Source of the DNA: Ancylobacter amanitiformis
GTDB taxonomy: Bacteria > Pseudomonadota > Alphaproteobacteria > Rhizobiales > Xanthobacteraceae
Direction of reading: 5' to 3'
Length of the DNA: 64,000 nucleotides
NCBI RefSeq assembly: GCF_030814815.1
Contig: NZ_JAUSVR010000007.1
Span: 62,001-126,000 of the forward strand
A model generated the notes under the pieces. The model ran no database searches, was not told the DNA's origin, and saw only the letters and a list, made by a program, of their open reading frames with translations. A program made the translations under genes and the position numbers. Below are positions 52,427-64,000 of the stretch, piece after piece. Position 1 is the first letter of the stretch; each line of letters opens with the position of its first letter.

Positions 52427-53380
52427 ATGGATCAGATTGCGGCGATGCGCGCCTTCGTCCGCGTGGTGGAGGCGGGCACCTTCACCCGCGCCGCCGACCT
52501 GCTGGACAGCCCCAAGCCGACCGTCACCAAGCTGATCCAGCAATTGGAAGCGCATCTGCGCACCAAGCTGCTCAACCGCACCACCCGGCGCGTCGGGGTG
52601 ACGCCGGACGGCGCCGCCTATTACGAGCGGGCGCTCGCGCTGCTGTCCGATCTCGACGAACTGGACGGCTCCATGATGCGTTCGCAGGCCACCCCCTCGG
52701 GGCGGTTGCGGGTCGATGTGCCGTCCTCGCTGGCGCTCTATGCGCTCATTCCCGCCTTGCCCGATTTCATCGCGCGCTACCCCGACATCCAGCTCGACAT
52801 GGGCGTGTCCGACCGGCCGGTGGATCTGGTGGCGGAGAATGTCGACTGCGCCATTCGCGGCGGCAGCCTCACGGACCCGACGCTGATCGCCCGGCGCATC
52901 GGCCAGGTGCAACTCGTGCCCTGCGCCGCGCCGGACTATATCCGTCAGTACGGCCTGCCGCTGCATCCGCGCGAGCTGGAGAGCGGGCACCGCGTGGTCG
53001 GCTATTTCAGCGCCCGCACCGGGCGGCCGGTCAGTTTCGCCATGATGCGCGGCGACGAGCATTACGATCTCGGCCTACCCCATGCGGTGGCGGTCAACGA
53101 TTCCACCGCCTATCTCGCCGCCGGCCTCGCGGGACTTGGCATCATCCAGGGGAGCGAGCCGATGGTGAAGCCCTATATGGAGGCCGGGCGGCTGGTGCGC
53201 GTGCTGCCGGACTGGGAGTGCGAGGCGATCACGCTGCACGTGGTCTATGCCCCCAACCGGCATCTTTCGAGCCGGCTGCGGGTCTTCGTCGACTGGGTCG
53301 CCGAACTGTTCGCCAGCGGCGGCGCCTATCGGCGGCGCGCCGCCTCCCTGCTCATGGCCACGGATCCGGGCGGCGGCTGA
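52427..53380 (+). CDS. LysR-family regulator of the RND efflux operon
   Basis: 317 residues. HTH at about 4-60 ([33 protein letters not shown]); the effector domain begins [43 protein letters not shown], typical of the CrgA/DsdC-like group. GAGG precedes ATG 52427; an in-frame GTG or TTG upstream was rejected. Divergent from the efflux operon, so it is the probable activator or repressor. Confidence 0.9.
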   Translation: MDQIAAMRAFVRVVEAGTFTRAADLLDSPKPTVTKLIQQLEAHLRTKLLNRTTRRVGVTPDGAAYYERALALLSDLDELDGSMMRSQATPSGRLRVDVPSSLALYALIPALPDFIARYPDIQLDMGVSDRPVDLVAENVDCAIRGGSLTDPTLIARRIGQVQLVPCAAPDYIRQYGLPLHPRELESGHRVVGYFSARTGRPVSFAMMRGDEHYDLGLPHAVAVNDSTAYLAAGLAGLGIIQGSEPMVKPYMEAGRLVRVLPDWECEAITLHVVYAPNRHLSSRLRVFVDWVAELFASGGAYRRRAASLLMATDPGGG

Positions 53381-53419
53381 CGCCCGGATCCCGCCCTATC
53401 GAACCTTGCCATGGTGGCG

Positions 53420-54148
53420 TCAGTGGATGACGCCGAGGAACTGCTTGAGCTCGGGCGTCGCCGGGTTGGCGAACACTTTTTCCGGCGGCCCGATCTCATG
53501 CACCCGGCCCTGGTGCATGAACACGACGCGCGAACACACGTCGCGGGCGAAGCGCATTTCATGCGTCACCATGAGCAGCGTCATGCCCTCGCTGGCGAGT
53601 TCCTTCACCACGCTCAGCACCTCGTTGACCAGTTCGGGATCGAGCGCCGAGGTGATCTCGTCGCAGAGCAGCGCGATGGGCTGCATGGCGAGCGCGCGGG
53701 CGATGGCGACGCGCTGCTGCTGGCCGCCGGAGAGCTGGTCCGGGTAGGCATCGAACTTGTGGGCGAGGCCCACCCGCTCCAGCATCTTCTTCGCCATCCC
53801 CTCGGCCTCGGCCTTTGGTGTCTTCTTCACCACCATCTGCGAGAGCATGACATTGCGGCCGGCGGTGAGATGGGGGAACAGGTTGAACCCCTGGAAGATC
53901 ATGCCGACCTTCAGCCGCAGCGCCTTGAGGTGCAGCTCGTCCGGCAGGAGCTGGGCGCCCGCCACCGAGATGGAACCCTCGTCGATGGTCTCCAGCCCGT
54001 TGATGCAGCGCAGCAACGTGGATTTGCCGGAGCCCGACTTGCCGATAATGGCGATGACCTCGCCCGGTGCGACATCGATATTGATGCCCTTGAGCACTTC
54101 ATTGTCGCCGAAGCGCTTCTTCACTTCAGTGATTTCGATGAGCGACAT
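53420..54148 (-). CDS. Polar amino-acid ABC transporter ATPase (GlnQ-like)
   Basis: 242 residues. Walker [10 protein letters not shown] near residue 36, [24 protein letters not shown], Walker [13 protein letters not shown] with Ile in place of the common Pro, and switch THEMRFA. Energises the two permeases upstream. Starts 23 bases inside the preceding permease gene, so translation is coupled. Confidence 0.93.
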   Translation of the reverse strand: MSLIEITEVKKRFGDNEVLKGINIDVAPGEVIAIIGKSGSGKSTLLRCINGLETIDEGSISVAGAQLLPDELHLKALRLKVGMIFQGFNLFPHLTAGRNVMLSQMVVKKTPKAEAEGMAKKMLERVGLAHKFDAYPDQLSGGQQQRVAIARALAMQPIALLCDEITSALDPELVNEVLSVVKELASEGMTLLMVTHEMRFARDVCSRVVFMHQGRVHEIGPPEKVFANPATPELKQFLGVIH

Positions 54149-54785
54149 TGAGCTTCCTCTCGAGGATCTGGGAGGACTTGGAAAGCGGCCAGCACAGGCA
54201 GAAATAGATCAGGGCGACGAAGCCATAGACGGTGAAGGGTTCGAACGTGGCATTCGTTACCATCGTCCCGGCCTTGGAAAGTTCCACGAAGCCGATGATC
54301 GAGGTGAGCGCCGTGCCTTTCACCACCTGCACGGAGAAGCCGACCGTGGGCGGCACGGCGACGCGCAGCGCCTGCGGCAGGATCACCCAGCGCATCTGCT
54401 GCAGATAGCCCATGCCCAGGCTGCTTGAGGCCTCCCACTGGCCCTTGGCGACGGATTCGACGCAGCCGCGCCAGATCTCGGTGAGGAAGGCGGCCGACCA
54501 CAGGATCAGCGCCAGCCCCGCCGCCAGCCAGGCCGGCACATCGATGCCGAACAGGCCAAGGCCGAAGAAGGTGAGGAACAGCTGCATCAGCAGCGGCGTG
54601 CCCTGGAAGATCTCGACATAGGCTTTGACGAAGGCCCGCCCACCGCCGCTCTTGCCGATGCGCGCGAAGAGCAGCGCCACGCCGACCAGACTGCCGCCGA
54701 TGAAGGAAACGAGGGAGAGCAGCACGGTCCAGCGCGCCGCCAGCAGCAGGTTGCGCAGGATGTCCCAGGTGGTGAAATCGGTCAT
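54126..54785 (-). CDS. Polar amino-acid ABC transporter permease
   Basis: 219 residues, five helices. FQGTPLLMQLFLTFFGLGLFG and AFLTEIWRGCVESVAKGQWEASSSLGMG are the family segments. Second permease of the GntR-led operon; it overlaps the ATPase gene at its 3' end and begins 10 bases after the other permease. Confidence 0.92.
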   Translation of the reverse strand: MTDFTTWDILRNLLLAARWTVLLSLVSFIGGSLVGVALLFARIGKSGGGRAFVKAYVEIFQGTPLLMQLFLTFFGLGLFGIDVPAWLAAGLALILWSAAFLTEIWRGCVESVAKGQWEASSSLGMGYLQQMRWVILPQALRVAVPPTVGFSVQVVKGTALTSIIGFVELSKAGTMVTNATFEPFTVYGFVALIYFCLCWPLSKSSQILERKLNVAHRNH

Positions 54786-54795
54786 GCGCGCCTCC

Positions 54796-55467
54796 TCACC
54801 GGGCCGCTCGGCGGGGGAAGATGGTCCAGCCGAGGCCGCGCAGCAGCTGGCGCAGCCCGATGGCGAGGGCGAGGTAGATCAGGGTGGCGACGAAATAGGA
54901 TTCGAACGCCCGGAAGCTGCGCGACTGGATGAAATTGGCCGCGAAGGTGAGGTCCTCCGCCGCGATCTGCGACACCGCCGCCGATCCCAGCATGACGATG
55001 ACGATCTGCGAGGACAGCGCCGGCCATATCCGTTGCAGCGCCGGCACCAGAACCACGTACCAGAAGGTCTGGATACGGCTCATGCCCAGGCTCGCGCCCG
55101 CCTCGAACTGGCCGCGCGGCGTCGCCTGGATGCCGGCGCGGATGATCTCGCAACCATAGGCGCCGAGATTGATCACCATGGCGAGATTGGCCGCTTCCAG
55201 CTCGCCCATGCGCACCCCGAGGGCCGGCAGGCCGAAAAAGATGAAGAACAGCTGGATCAGGAACGGCGTGTTGCGGATCAGCTCCACATAGGTGGCGACG
55301 ATCGCCCCGAGCCAGCGCGGCCCGAGCGCCCGCGCCCAGGCGCAGGCGATGCCGAGCGACACGCCGAGAATGCCGCCCACCAGCGTCAGCTCGACCGTGA
55401 TGAGAATGCCTTTCACCAGGACTGGCCAATAGTCGAACAGCCAGCCGAAATCGAACGCGTAGTTCAT
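54796..55467 (-). CDS. Polar amino-acid ABC transporter permease
   Basis: 223 residues. IRNTPFLIQLFFIFFGLPALG and GAYGCEIIRAGIQATPRGQFEAGASLGMS identify the His/Gln permease family. Pairs with the permease at 54126. 95 bases separate it from the binding-protein gene. Confidence 0.92.
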   Translation of the reverse strand: MNYAFDFGWLFDYWPVLVKGILITVELTLVGGILGVSLGIACAWARALGPRWLGAIVATYVELIRNTPFLIQLFFIFFGLPALGVRMGELEAANLAMVINLGAYGCEIIRAGIQATPRGQFEAGASLGMSRIQTFWYVVLVPALQRIWPALSSQIVIVMLGSAAVSQIAAEDLTFAANFIQSRSFRAFESYFVATLIYLALAIGLRQLLRGLGWTIFPRRAAR

Positions 55468-55562
55468 GCCTGAACTCCCGCTGATGCGGCGGTGAGGGGG
55501 AGGCGGGCCACGCGGCCCGCCGAGGGATCAGCCGTCACGGTTCCGTGGCTGCGGAGCCGTCC

Positions 55563-56378
55563 TCACAGGTCGGCGGGCAGCTTGGCGCCGAGCCACTTCT
55601 CGGAAATGGCGTCGAGCGAGCCGTCCTTCTTGGCGGCGGCGATGATGGCGTCGACCTTGGCCAGCAGCGCCGGCTCGTTCTTGTTGAGGCCGATATAGCA
55701 GGGCGAGTTCTTGATCAGGAACTTCAGCTCCGGCTTCTTCGGCGGGTTGCGCGCGAGGATGGCGGCGGCCACCACGTTGCCCGTCACCACCACGTCGACC
55801 TGGCCCGAGAGGAAGGCGGAGATGGTGCCGTTATTATCCTCGTAGCGCTTGATGGTGGCGTCGGCGGGGGCGAACTTGGTGAGTTCCAGATCCTCGGTGG
55901 CGCCGCGGGTGACGGCGATGGTCTTGCCGGCCAGGTCCTTGGCCTCGCTCACCTTCACGTCGGCGGGCGCGAACGCGCCGGAGAAGAACGGCGCATAGGC
56001 GGTGGAGAAGTCGATCACCTTCTCGCGCTCGGGATTCTTGCCCAGCGAGGAAATGACGAGGTCGACCTTGTTGGTCTGCAGGTAGGGAATGCGGTTGGCG
56101 CTCGTCACCGGCACCAGATCGACCTTCACGCCAAGCTTCTCGGCGATCAGCCGGGCGACGTCGACATCATAGCCCTTGGGCGCCATGTCGGCGCCGACGC
56201 TGCCGAAGGGCGGGAAGTCCTGCGGCACCGCGATGCGGATGAGCTTGGCTGTCTCGATGGTGGCGAGCGCGTCCGCCCGGGCGGGCGACAGCTGCGCGAG
56301 CGGCGCCTGCGCGGCGGCCAGCAGCGCGCCGGCCGCAAGGGCGCCAAGCGAACGGGCGATGAGGGTGCGACGGTTCAT
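55563..56378 (-). CDS. Polar amino-acid ABC substrate-binding protein
   Basis: 271 residues. Signal peptide with NRRTLIARSLGALAAGALL, possibly Tat, cleaved near residue 36. SBP_bac_3 stretches: IRIAVPQDFPPFGSVGADMAPKGYDVDVARLIAEKLGVKV, LVISSLGKNPEREKVIDFSTAYAPF. Delivers its ligand to the permeases downstream. Four bases follow the GntR gene; AGAGGA precedes the ATG. Confidence 0.92.
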   Translation of the reverse strand: MNRRTLIARSLGALAAGALLAAAQAPLAQLSPARADALATIETAKLIRIAVPQDFPPFGSVGADMAPKGYDVDVARLIAEKLGVKVDLVPVTSANRIPYLQTNKVDLVISSLGKNPEREKVIDFSTAYAPFFSGAFAPADVKVSEAKDLAGKTIAVTRGATEDLELTKFAPADATIKRYEDNNGTISAFLSGQVDVVVTGNVVAAAILARNPPKKPELKFLIKNSPCYIGLNKNEPALLAKVDAIIAAAKKDGSLDAISEKWLGAKLPADL

Positions 56379-56382
56379 GCGG

Positions 56383-57120
56383 TCAATCCTCTTTCTCGAA
56401 CGAGGGGGCAGGGGTGTGATGATGAGGGACGGAAGGCGCGTTGCCGGCAAAGGTCGACGGCGACAGAAGCTCGCGAAGCCCCGCGAGCGGATCGGGCTTG
56501 GCGGTGAGGTCGAGACCGGCCTCGACCTTGCCGATATGCTCGTCCATCAGCCGGGCGGCACGGGCGAGATCGCCCGCTTCCATGGCCGCGACGATGTCCT
56601 CGTGATCATGGCTGGACTCTTCCGCCTTCTCCGTCGGCTGGTAGAGCATCGAGATCAGCGTGGTGCGCGCCGTCAGGTCGCGGATGATCTCGGTCAGCAG
56701 GCGGTTGCCGAGCGCATCGGCGAGGTGGATGTGGAAGTCGCCCAGCAGGCAGGCACGGGAGGAGACGTCGCCGGTCTCGATCGCCGCGCGCTCGATGGCG
56801 ACATGTTCCCGGAGGCTCTTCAGTACCGCCGGGGACACCTCCCGCACGGTCTGCAGCAGGCCGGTCTCGATGACGCGGCGGGTCTGGAACGCCTCGCGCG
56901 CCTCCTCGGCCGAGGGCTCGACCACGAACCAGCCGCGACGGGCGCTCACCTGCACCACGCCGCGCGTCTCCAGCCGCATCATCGCCTCGCGCACGCGGGT
57001 GCGGGACACGCCGAACAGGTCGGCGAGCTTCTGCTCGCCCAGCCGCGTGCCGGGATTGATGCGGCCGGCGAGGATGGCGGAGAGGATCGCCTCCTCGATA
57101 TTGGCACTGGCGGGGTTCAT
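56383..57120 (-). CDS. GntR-family (FadR/FCD) regulator heading the importer operon
   Basis: 245 residues. Residues about 5-75 are the winged HTH (RINPGTRLGEQKLADLFGVSRTRVREAMMRLETRGVV); residues 85-215 are the FCD domain with metal-ligand type histidines in DFHIHLADALGN and SHDHEDIVAAMEAGD. Such proteins repress catabolic or transport genes until an organic acid or amino acid binds. First gene of the ABC operon and adjacent to its own operator at 57136-57147, so autorepression is likely. Confidence 0.92.
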   Translation of the reverse strand: MNPASANIEEAILSAILAGRINPGTRLGEQKLADLFGVSRTRVREAMMRLETRGVVQVSARRGWFVVEPSAEEAREAFQTRRVIETGLLQTVREVSPAVLKSLREHVAIERAAIETGDVSSRACLLGDFHIHLADALGNRLLTEIIRDLTARTTLISMLYQPTEKAEESSHDHEDIVAAMEAGDLARAARLMDEHIGKVEAGLDLTAKPDPLAGLRELLSPSTFAGNAPSVPHHHTPAPSFEKED

Positions 57121-57135
57121 GGCGTGGCCTGCAAA

Positions 57136-57147
57136 CTTGTATACAAG
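57136..57147. promoter_or_regulatory. Perfect palindrome CTTGTATACAAG, GntR operator
   Basis: Twelve-base perfect palindrome 15 bases upstream of the GntR start. The TTGTATACAA core is the typical operator form of FadR-subfamily GntR proteins. A second partial half-site (CTTGC/CTGTAAG) follows directly. Confidence 0.75.
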
Positions 57148-57481
57148 CCTGTAAGCAAGCGGTGTGCCAAGGTTCCGGCGCCGTCATGGCAACGGACCCG
57201 CCGCGCGCGCGCTGCGGCCGGCTGGCCGATCGGCCTCCAAATATTACCTGATTGTTCAATAGGTTGATGGGAGTCTGCTGCCCGTGGGCGGCCTGACCTC
57301 GCCGCATGGGCGTCCGCAGGCCCGCGGCTGCCGCTTTCGCGCGCGCCACCGGCCATGCTGCCGCATCTTTGGTCAGTCCTGCTTATCGCAACGTCGCGCG
57401 GCGAGGAGGAAGGGCGCAGCGCGCACGGTTCCTCCGGTCCTTCCCGCACACGCGGGGGAGGCCATGCGCCGGCGGGGGGCG
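57148..57481. other. 334-base spacer between GntR and mutase genes
   Basis: No supported gene. It includes the AT-rich stretch CAAATATTACCTGATTGTTC with a small palindrome ATTGTTCAAT (57251-57260), likely promoter sequence for the GntR operon. The rest is GC-rich 3' flank of the mutase gene. Confidence 0.5.
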
Positions 57482-59638
<2,157 letters not shown>

Positions 59639-59672
59639 CGATCACCCTCCCTGCGGGTGAGAGCCGCCATTG

Positions 59673-60050
59673 TCAGGCCCGGCGTGCCACCCACGATCCC
59701 GTGCAATTGCGATCCGGCGATATCCACTCGCCGGAGGCCGTGTCGCCCCGTACCAGCCCCTTGGCCGACACGGTTTCGGCGCCGCGCACGACGCGGATCT
59801 CGATCACGCCGAGCGGGTCGACCGAGCCGCTCGCTTCCACCGGCAGCATGCCGGCATAGCTGATCTGGCCGGCATCCACCGACAGCTTGAATTCCATCCG
59901 CTTGGAACATGGACCGGTCGCCGGTTCCGTGGCGACCTGCCAGACTCCATCGTGCAGCGTCTCGGCAGGGCCCTGCTGCGCGGCGAGCGGGAGGGCGAGC
60001 AGTGCCCCGCAAACCGCCGCCACGCCCGTGGCATAGGCCAGCGTCTTCAT
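59673..60050 (-). CDS. Small exported protein of unknown function
   Basis: 125 residues with an N-terminal signal peptide (cleavage near LAAQQ, residue about 25). The mature part is a predicted beta-rich domain (HDGVWQVAT, CSKRMEFKLSVDAGQISYAG, GSVDPLGVIEIRV, SGEWISPDRNCTGSWVARRA) with two cysteines that may form a disulphide. It looks like the small family of secreted proteins with WxxxxxC/CxGxW pattern. Its presence between the two mutase subunit genes is unexpected; no link to the mutase is evident. Confidence 0.75.
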   Translation of the reverse strand: MKTLAYATGVAAVCGALLALPLAAQQGPAETLHDGVWQVATEPATGPCSKRMEFKLSVDAGQISYAGMLPVEASGSVDPLGVIEIRVVRGAETVSAKGLVRGDTASGEWISPDRNCTGSWVARRA

Positions 60051-60107
60051 GGCTTTTCCCTTCCAGGTCGCGACAAGTGTCGACCTGAAGAGAATGAGCG
60101 GAACGGC

Positions 60108-61976
60108 TCATGGTTCCCTCCCGCCGATGCCGAGCCGCGCATGAAGGTCGCGCAATACCTGAAATACGTCCGCGCCGGCGAAGATGAAGCCCTCGATACC
60201 GGCGGCGCGCCATTCGCCCTCCGGCTCGCCCGGCTTGCCGGCGAGGAAGACGATGTCGGCGCCGGCCGCCTTGAGCGCAGCGGCGGCGGCGACGGCCTCG
60301 GTCGCATAGAGCGCATCCGACGAGCACAGGCAGGCGATACGGGCACAGGAGGCGCGGAAAGCGCCCGCCAGCACCGTCCAGTCGGTAAAGCCGTCATTGG
60401 AAAGTGCGGCAATGCCGCCGGCCTCGAAGACATTGCGGGCGAAGCCGGCGCGGGTGGTGAAGTCCGCCGGCGCGCCGAGATTGGCGAGGAACACGCGCGG
60501 CGCCGCGCTCATGGCCTCGGCGGCGTCGCGCAGGCGCTCGAACGGCTCGGCAAGGCGGTGCGGCAGCAGCGGCTCGCACAGGAGCGCGCCCTCGGAGGGC
60601 GGCGTCGAGGCGGCACGGCGGGTGGGCGCCAGCACGCTCGGCACGTTTTCGCCCAGAGCCGGAAATTCCGAGGTACCGGTGATCGGCAGGCGGCGGGTGG
60701 CGATGTCGTGGGCGCGGGCGGTGCGGGCGGCGGCGAGGCGCCGCTGCCAGGTGCCCGAGGCCAGGCTTTCCACCATGCCGCCCTCCTGCTCGATGGCCCG
60801 GAACAGCGCCCAGGCGCTCGCGGCGAGCGTTTCGGTGCGCGCCTCGATGGCGCCCGCCCCGGCGCCGGGATCGGCGACGCGATGAATGTTGGCTTCCTCG
60901 ATCAGGATGAGCTGCGTGTTGCGGGCGAGGCGGCGTGCGGCGTCATCGGGCAGGCCGAGCGCCTGCGTGAAGGGCAGCACGGTGAGGCTGTCCGCCCCGC
61001 CGACCCCGGCGGCGAAGGCGGCGATGGTGCCCCGCAGCAGGTTCACATAGGGGTCGCGCCGGGTGAGGGAACGCCAGGCCGTTTCCATGTGGATCGCCAC
61101 TGGTCCGGCTTCGACGCCGCAGGCCGCGAGCATCGCCGTCCACAGCAGGCGGAAGGCGCGCGGCTTGGCCTGCGTGCCGAACTGGTCGACATCGGCGGTC
61201 AGCGTCACCTCGATGGCGCCGGCGGCGTCCTCCAGGGAAAGGCCGGCGGCCTCCAGCGCCCGCAGATAGGCCGCGGCGGTCGCCAGCACGGCCGCGAGTT
61301 CCTGCGCGTCGGTGGCGCCCGCCGCGTGGTGCAGCCGCCCGTCCGCCCGCACCATCGGCGCGCGAAACCCACGCGCGCGCAGCGTGCCGACCGTCTGGCC
61401 GAGGCGGGCGGACAGCGCGTCCCATTCGATGGGGGCGGCCCCGAGCGCGGCGAAATCACCGATCGGATCGAGCCCGAAGCGGATGTCGAGCCCGGCGGGG
61501 GCTTGCTTTTCAAACAGGCGGGCGAGCGCGAGGGCGATGTCGCGCGCCTGATAGTGCCCGGCCTCGACGCGCAGCGTGACGAGATCGGGCAGCACGCCGG
61601 CGAGCGCCCGTAGCAGTTCCTCGTGCCGGGCCGGCAGGCCGAAGCCGGCGGCCGAGGGCGCCGAGGCGAAGACCAGGCTCGCCCCGTCCGCCCCTCCGTC
61701 GAGATCTTCCAGCAATTGCGCATTGGCCGCCGCCGGATCGGCATGGTCGATGCGCGCGATCACCCGCCACGGGGCGCCGGCCGGCCGGCCGGCAAGCGGC
61801 GCGGCCTGCGGCCGGCGCGCGGGCAGGGCGTCGAGCATGATGCCGTCGGCCGTGCGCGTCACCATGCGCCGCTCATAGGGGGCGCCCTTGAGCACGCCGT
61901 CGACCAGCTTCAGCCAGTCCTCGCGGCGCGCGGCCGGGAAGGCGGCGAGATCAGGCGCAGGCGTCTCACGGTCCAC
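60108..61976 (-). CDS. Methylmalonyl-CoA mutase, small (beta) subunit
   Basis: 622 residues, TIM barrel related to the large subunit, with a degenerate C-terminal B12-like domain lacking the DxHxxG histidine motif, as in other small subunits. Key segments: GLDIRFGLDPIGDFAALG, EANIHRVADPGAGAGAIEA and AWALFRAIEQEGGMVESLASGTW. It structurally supports the catalytic subunit in an alpha-beta dimer. 22 bases follow the carboxylase gene; the downstream gene is the exported protein. Confidence 0.94.
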   Translation of the reverse strand: MDRETPAPDLAAFPAARREDWLKLVDGVLKGAPYERRMVTRTADGIMLDALPARRPQAAPLAGRPAGAPWRVIARIDHADPAAANAQLLEDLDGGADGASLVFASAPSAAGFGLPARHEELLRALAGVLPDLVTLRVEAGHYQARDIALALARLFEKQAPAGLDIRFGLDPIGDFAALGAAPIEWDALSARLGQTVGTLRARGFRAPMVRADGRLHHAAGATDAQELAAVLATAAAYLRALEAAGLSLEDAAGAIEVTLTADVDQFGTQAKPRAFRLLWTAMLAACGVEAGPVAIHMETAWRSLTRRDPYVNLLRGTIAAFAAGVGGADSLTVLPFTQALGLPDDAARRLARNTQLILIEEANIHRVADPGAGAGAIEARTETLAASAWALFRAIEQEGGMVESLASGTWQRRLAAARTARAHDIATRRLPITGTSEFPALGENVPSVLAPTRRAASTPPSEGALLCEPLLPHRLAEPFERLRDAAEAMSAAPRVFLANLGAPADFTTRAGFARNVFEAGGIAALSNDGFTDWTVLAGAFRASCARIACLCSSDALYATEAVAAAAALKAAGADIVFLAGKPGEPEGEWRAAGIEGFIFAGADVFQVLRDLHARLGIGGREP

Positions 61977-61998
61977 GGCGGGGCTCCCTTGGCTGGCC

Positions 61999-64000
<2,002 letters not shown>

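Noticed and set aside
59670-61613. 647-codon plus-strand frame
   Set aside because: Antisense to the mutase small subunit and the small exported protein, both with clear family or signal-peptide features.

Overview
The window is GC-rich, densely coded bacterial chromosome. Gene content points to an alphaproteobacterium of the order Hyphomicrobiales, perhaps Xanthobacteraceae: many binding-protein ABC importers, cytochrome bo3 genes ending in a SURF1 gene, an Ochrobactrum-type D-aminopeptidase, propionyl-CoA carboxylase next to two-subunit methylmalonyl-CoA mutase, and intergenic palindromes of the rhizobial type. The family-level guess is inference. I see no rRNA, tRNA, CRISPR array, transposase or prophage.

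Region 1 (1-2166) holds the 3' part of a YadA-like trimeric autotransporter and an overlapping exported protein with a six-copy 12-bp tandem repeat. Region 2 (2182-20518) is a large catabolic and transport island. A LysR regulator faces a five-gene oxidative operon: Rieske N-demethylase-type oxygenase, PLP lyase, two opine/sarcosine-oxidase-like subunits and a monomeric sarcosine-oxidase-like flavoenzyme. An XRE regulator faces a tri-histidine desaturase-like gene, an EamA permease and a PhnD-like binding protein. A dipeptide-type ABC importer faces another sarcosine/N-methyltryptophan-oxidase-like gene. Together they look like a route for uptake and oxidative N-dealkylation of an N-methylated amino compound; the substrate cannot be read from the sequence.

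Region 3 (20561-24080) is one minus-strand operon: VOC protein, BNR propeller, orphan MoaD/ThiS-like protein ending in Gly-Gly, DGPF (YCII) protein and an ECF42-type sigma factor. A probable TDT-transporter remnant and a 450-base spacer follow. Region 4 (24915-29646) pairs an FMN-dependent NtaA/SnaA-type monooxygenase with a polar amino-acid ABC importer, as in sulfur-amino-acid salvage operons. Region 5 (29858-32510) contains an isolated SLOG-like plus multi-TM (SLATT-like) membrane protein, the best candidate here for an undescribed nucleotide-sensing or defence protein, and a DUF1989 protein.

Region 6 (32589-39123) is cyoABCD-surf1 with a divergent MFS gene. Region 7 (39272-46671) carries a DHA2 multidrug permease, a small membrane protein, an M32 carboxypeptidase, a D-aminopeptidase and an HlyD/FUSC efflux pair. 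Region 8 (46793-53380) is an RND efflux operon, led by a hydrolase-fold protein that has lost its nucleophile serine, with a divergent LysR gene. Region 9 (53420-57147) is a GntR-led amino-acid ABC importer with a palindromic operator. Region 10 (57482-64000) encodes methylmalonyl-CoA mutase and propionyl-CoA carboxylase alpha, which continues past the window end.

Four catabolic or transport promoter regions (3217, 19239, 24869, 28714) share an AT-rich TCTAT-centred motif, which may tie regions 2 and 4 to one regulator.
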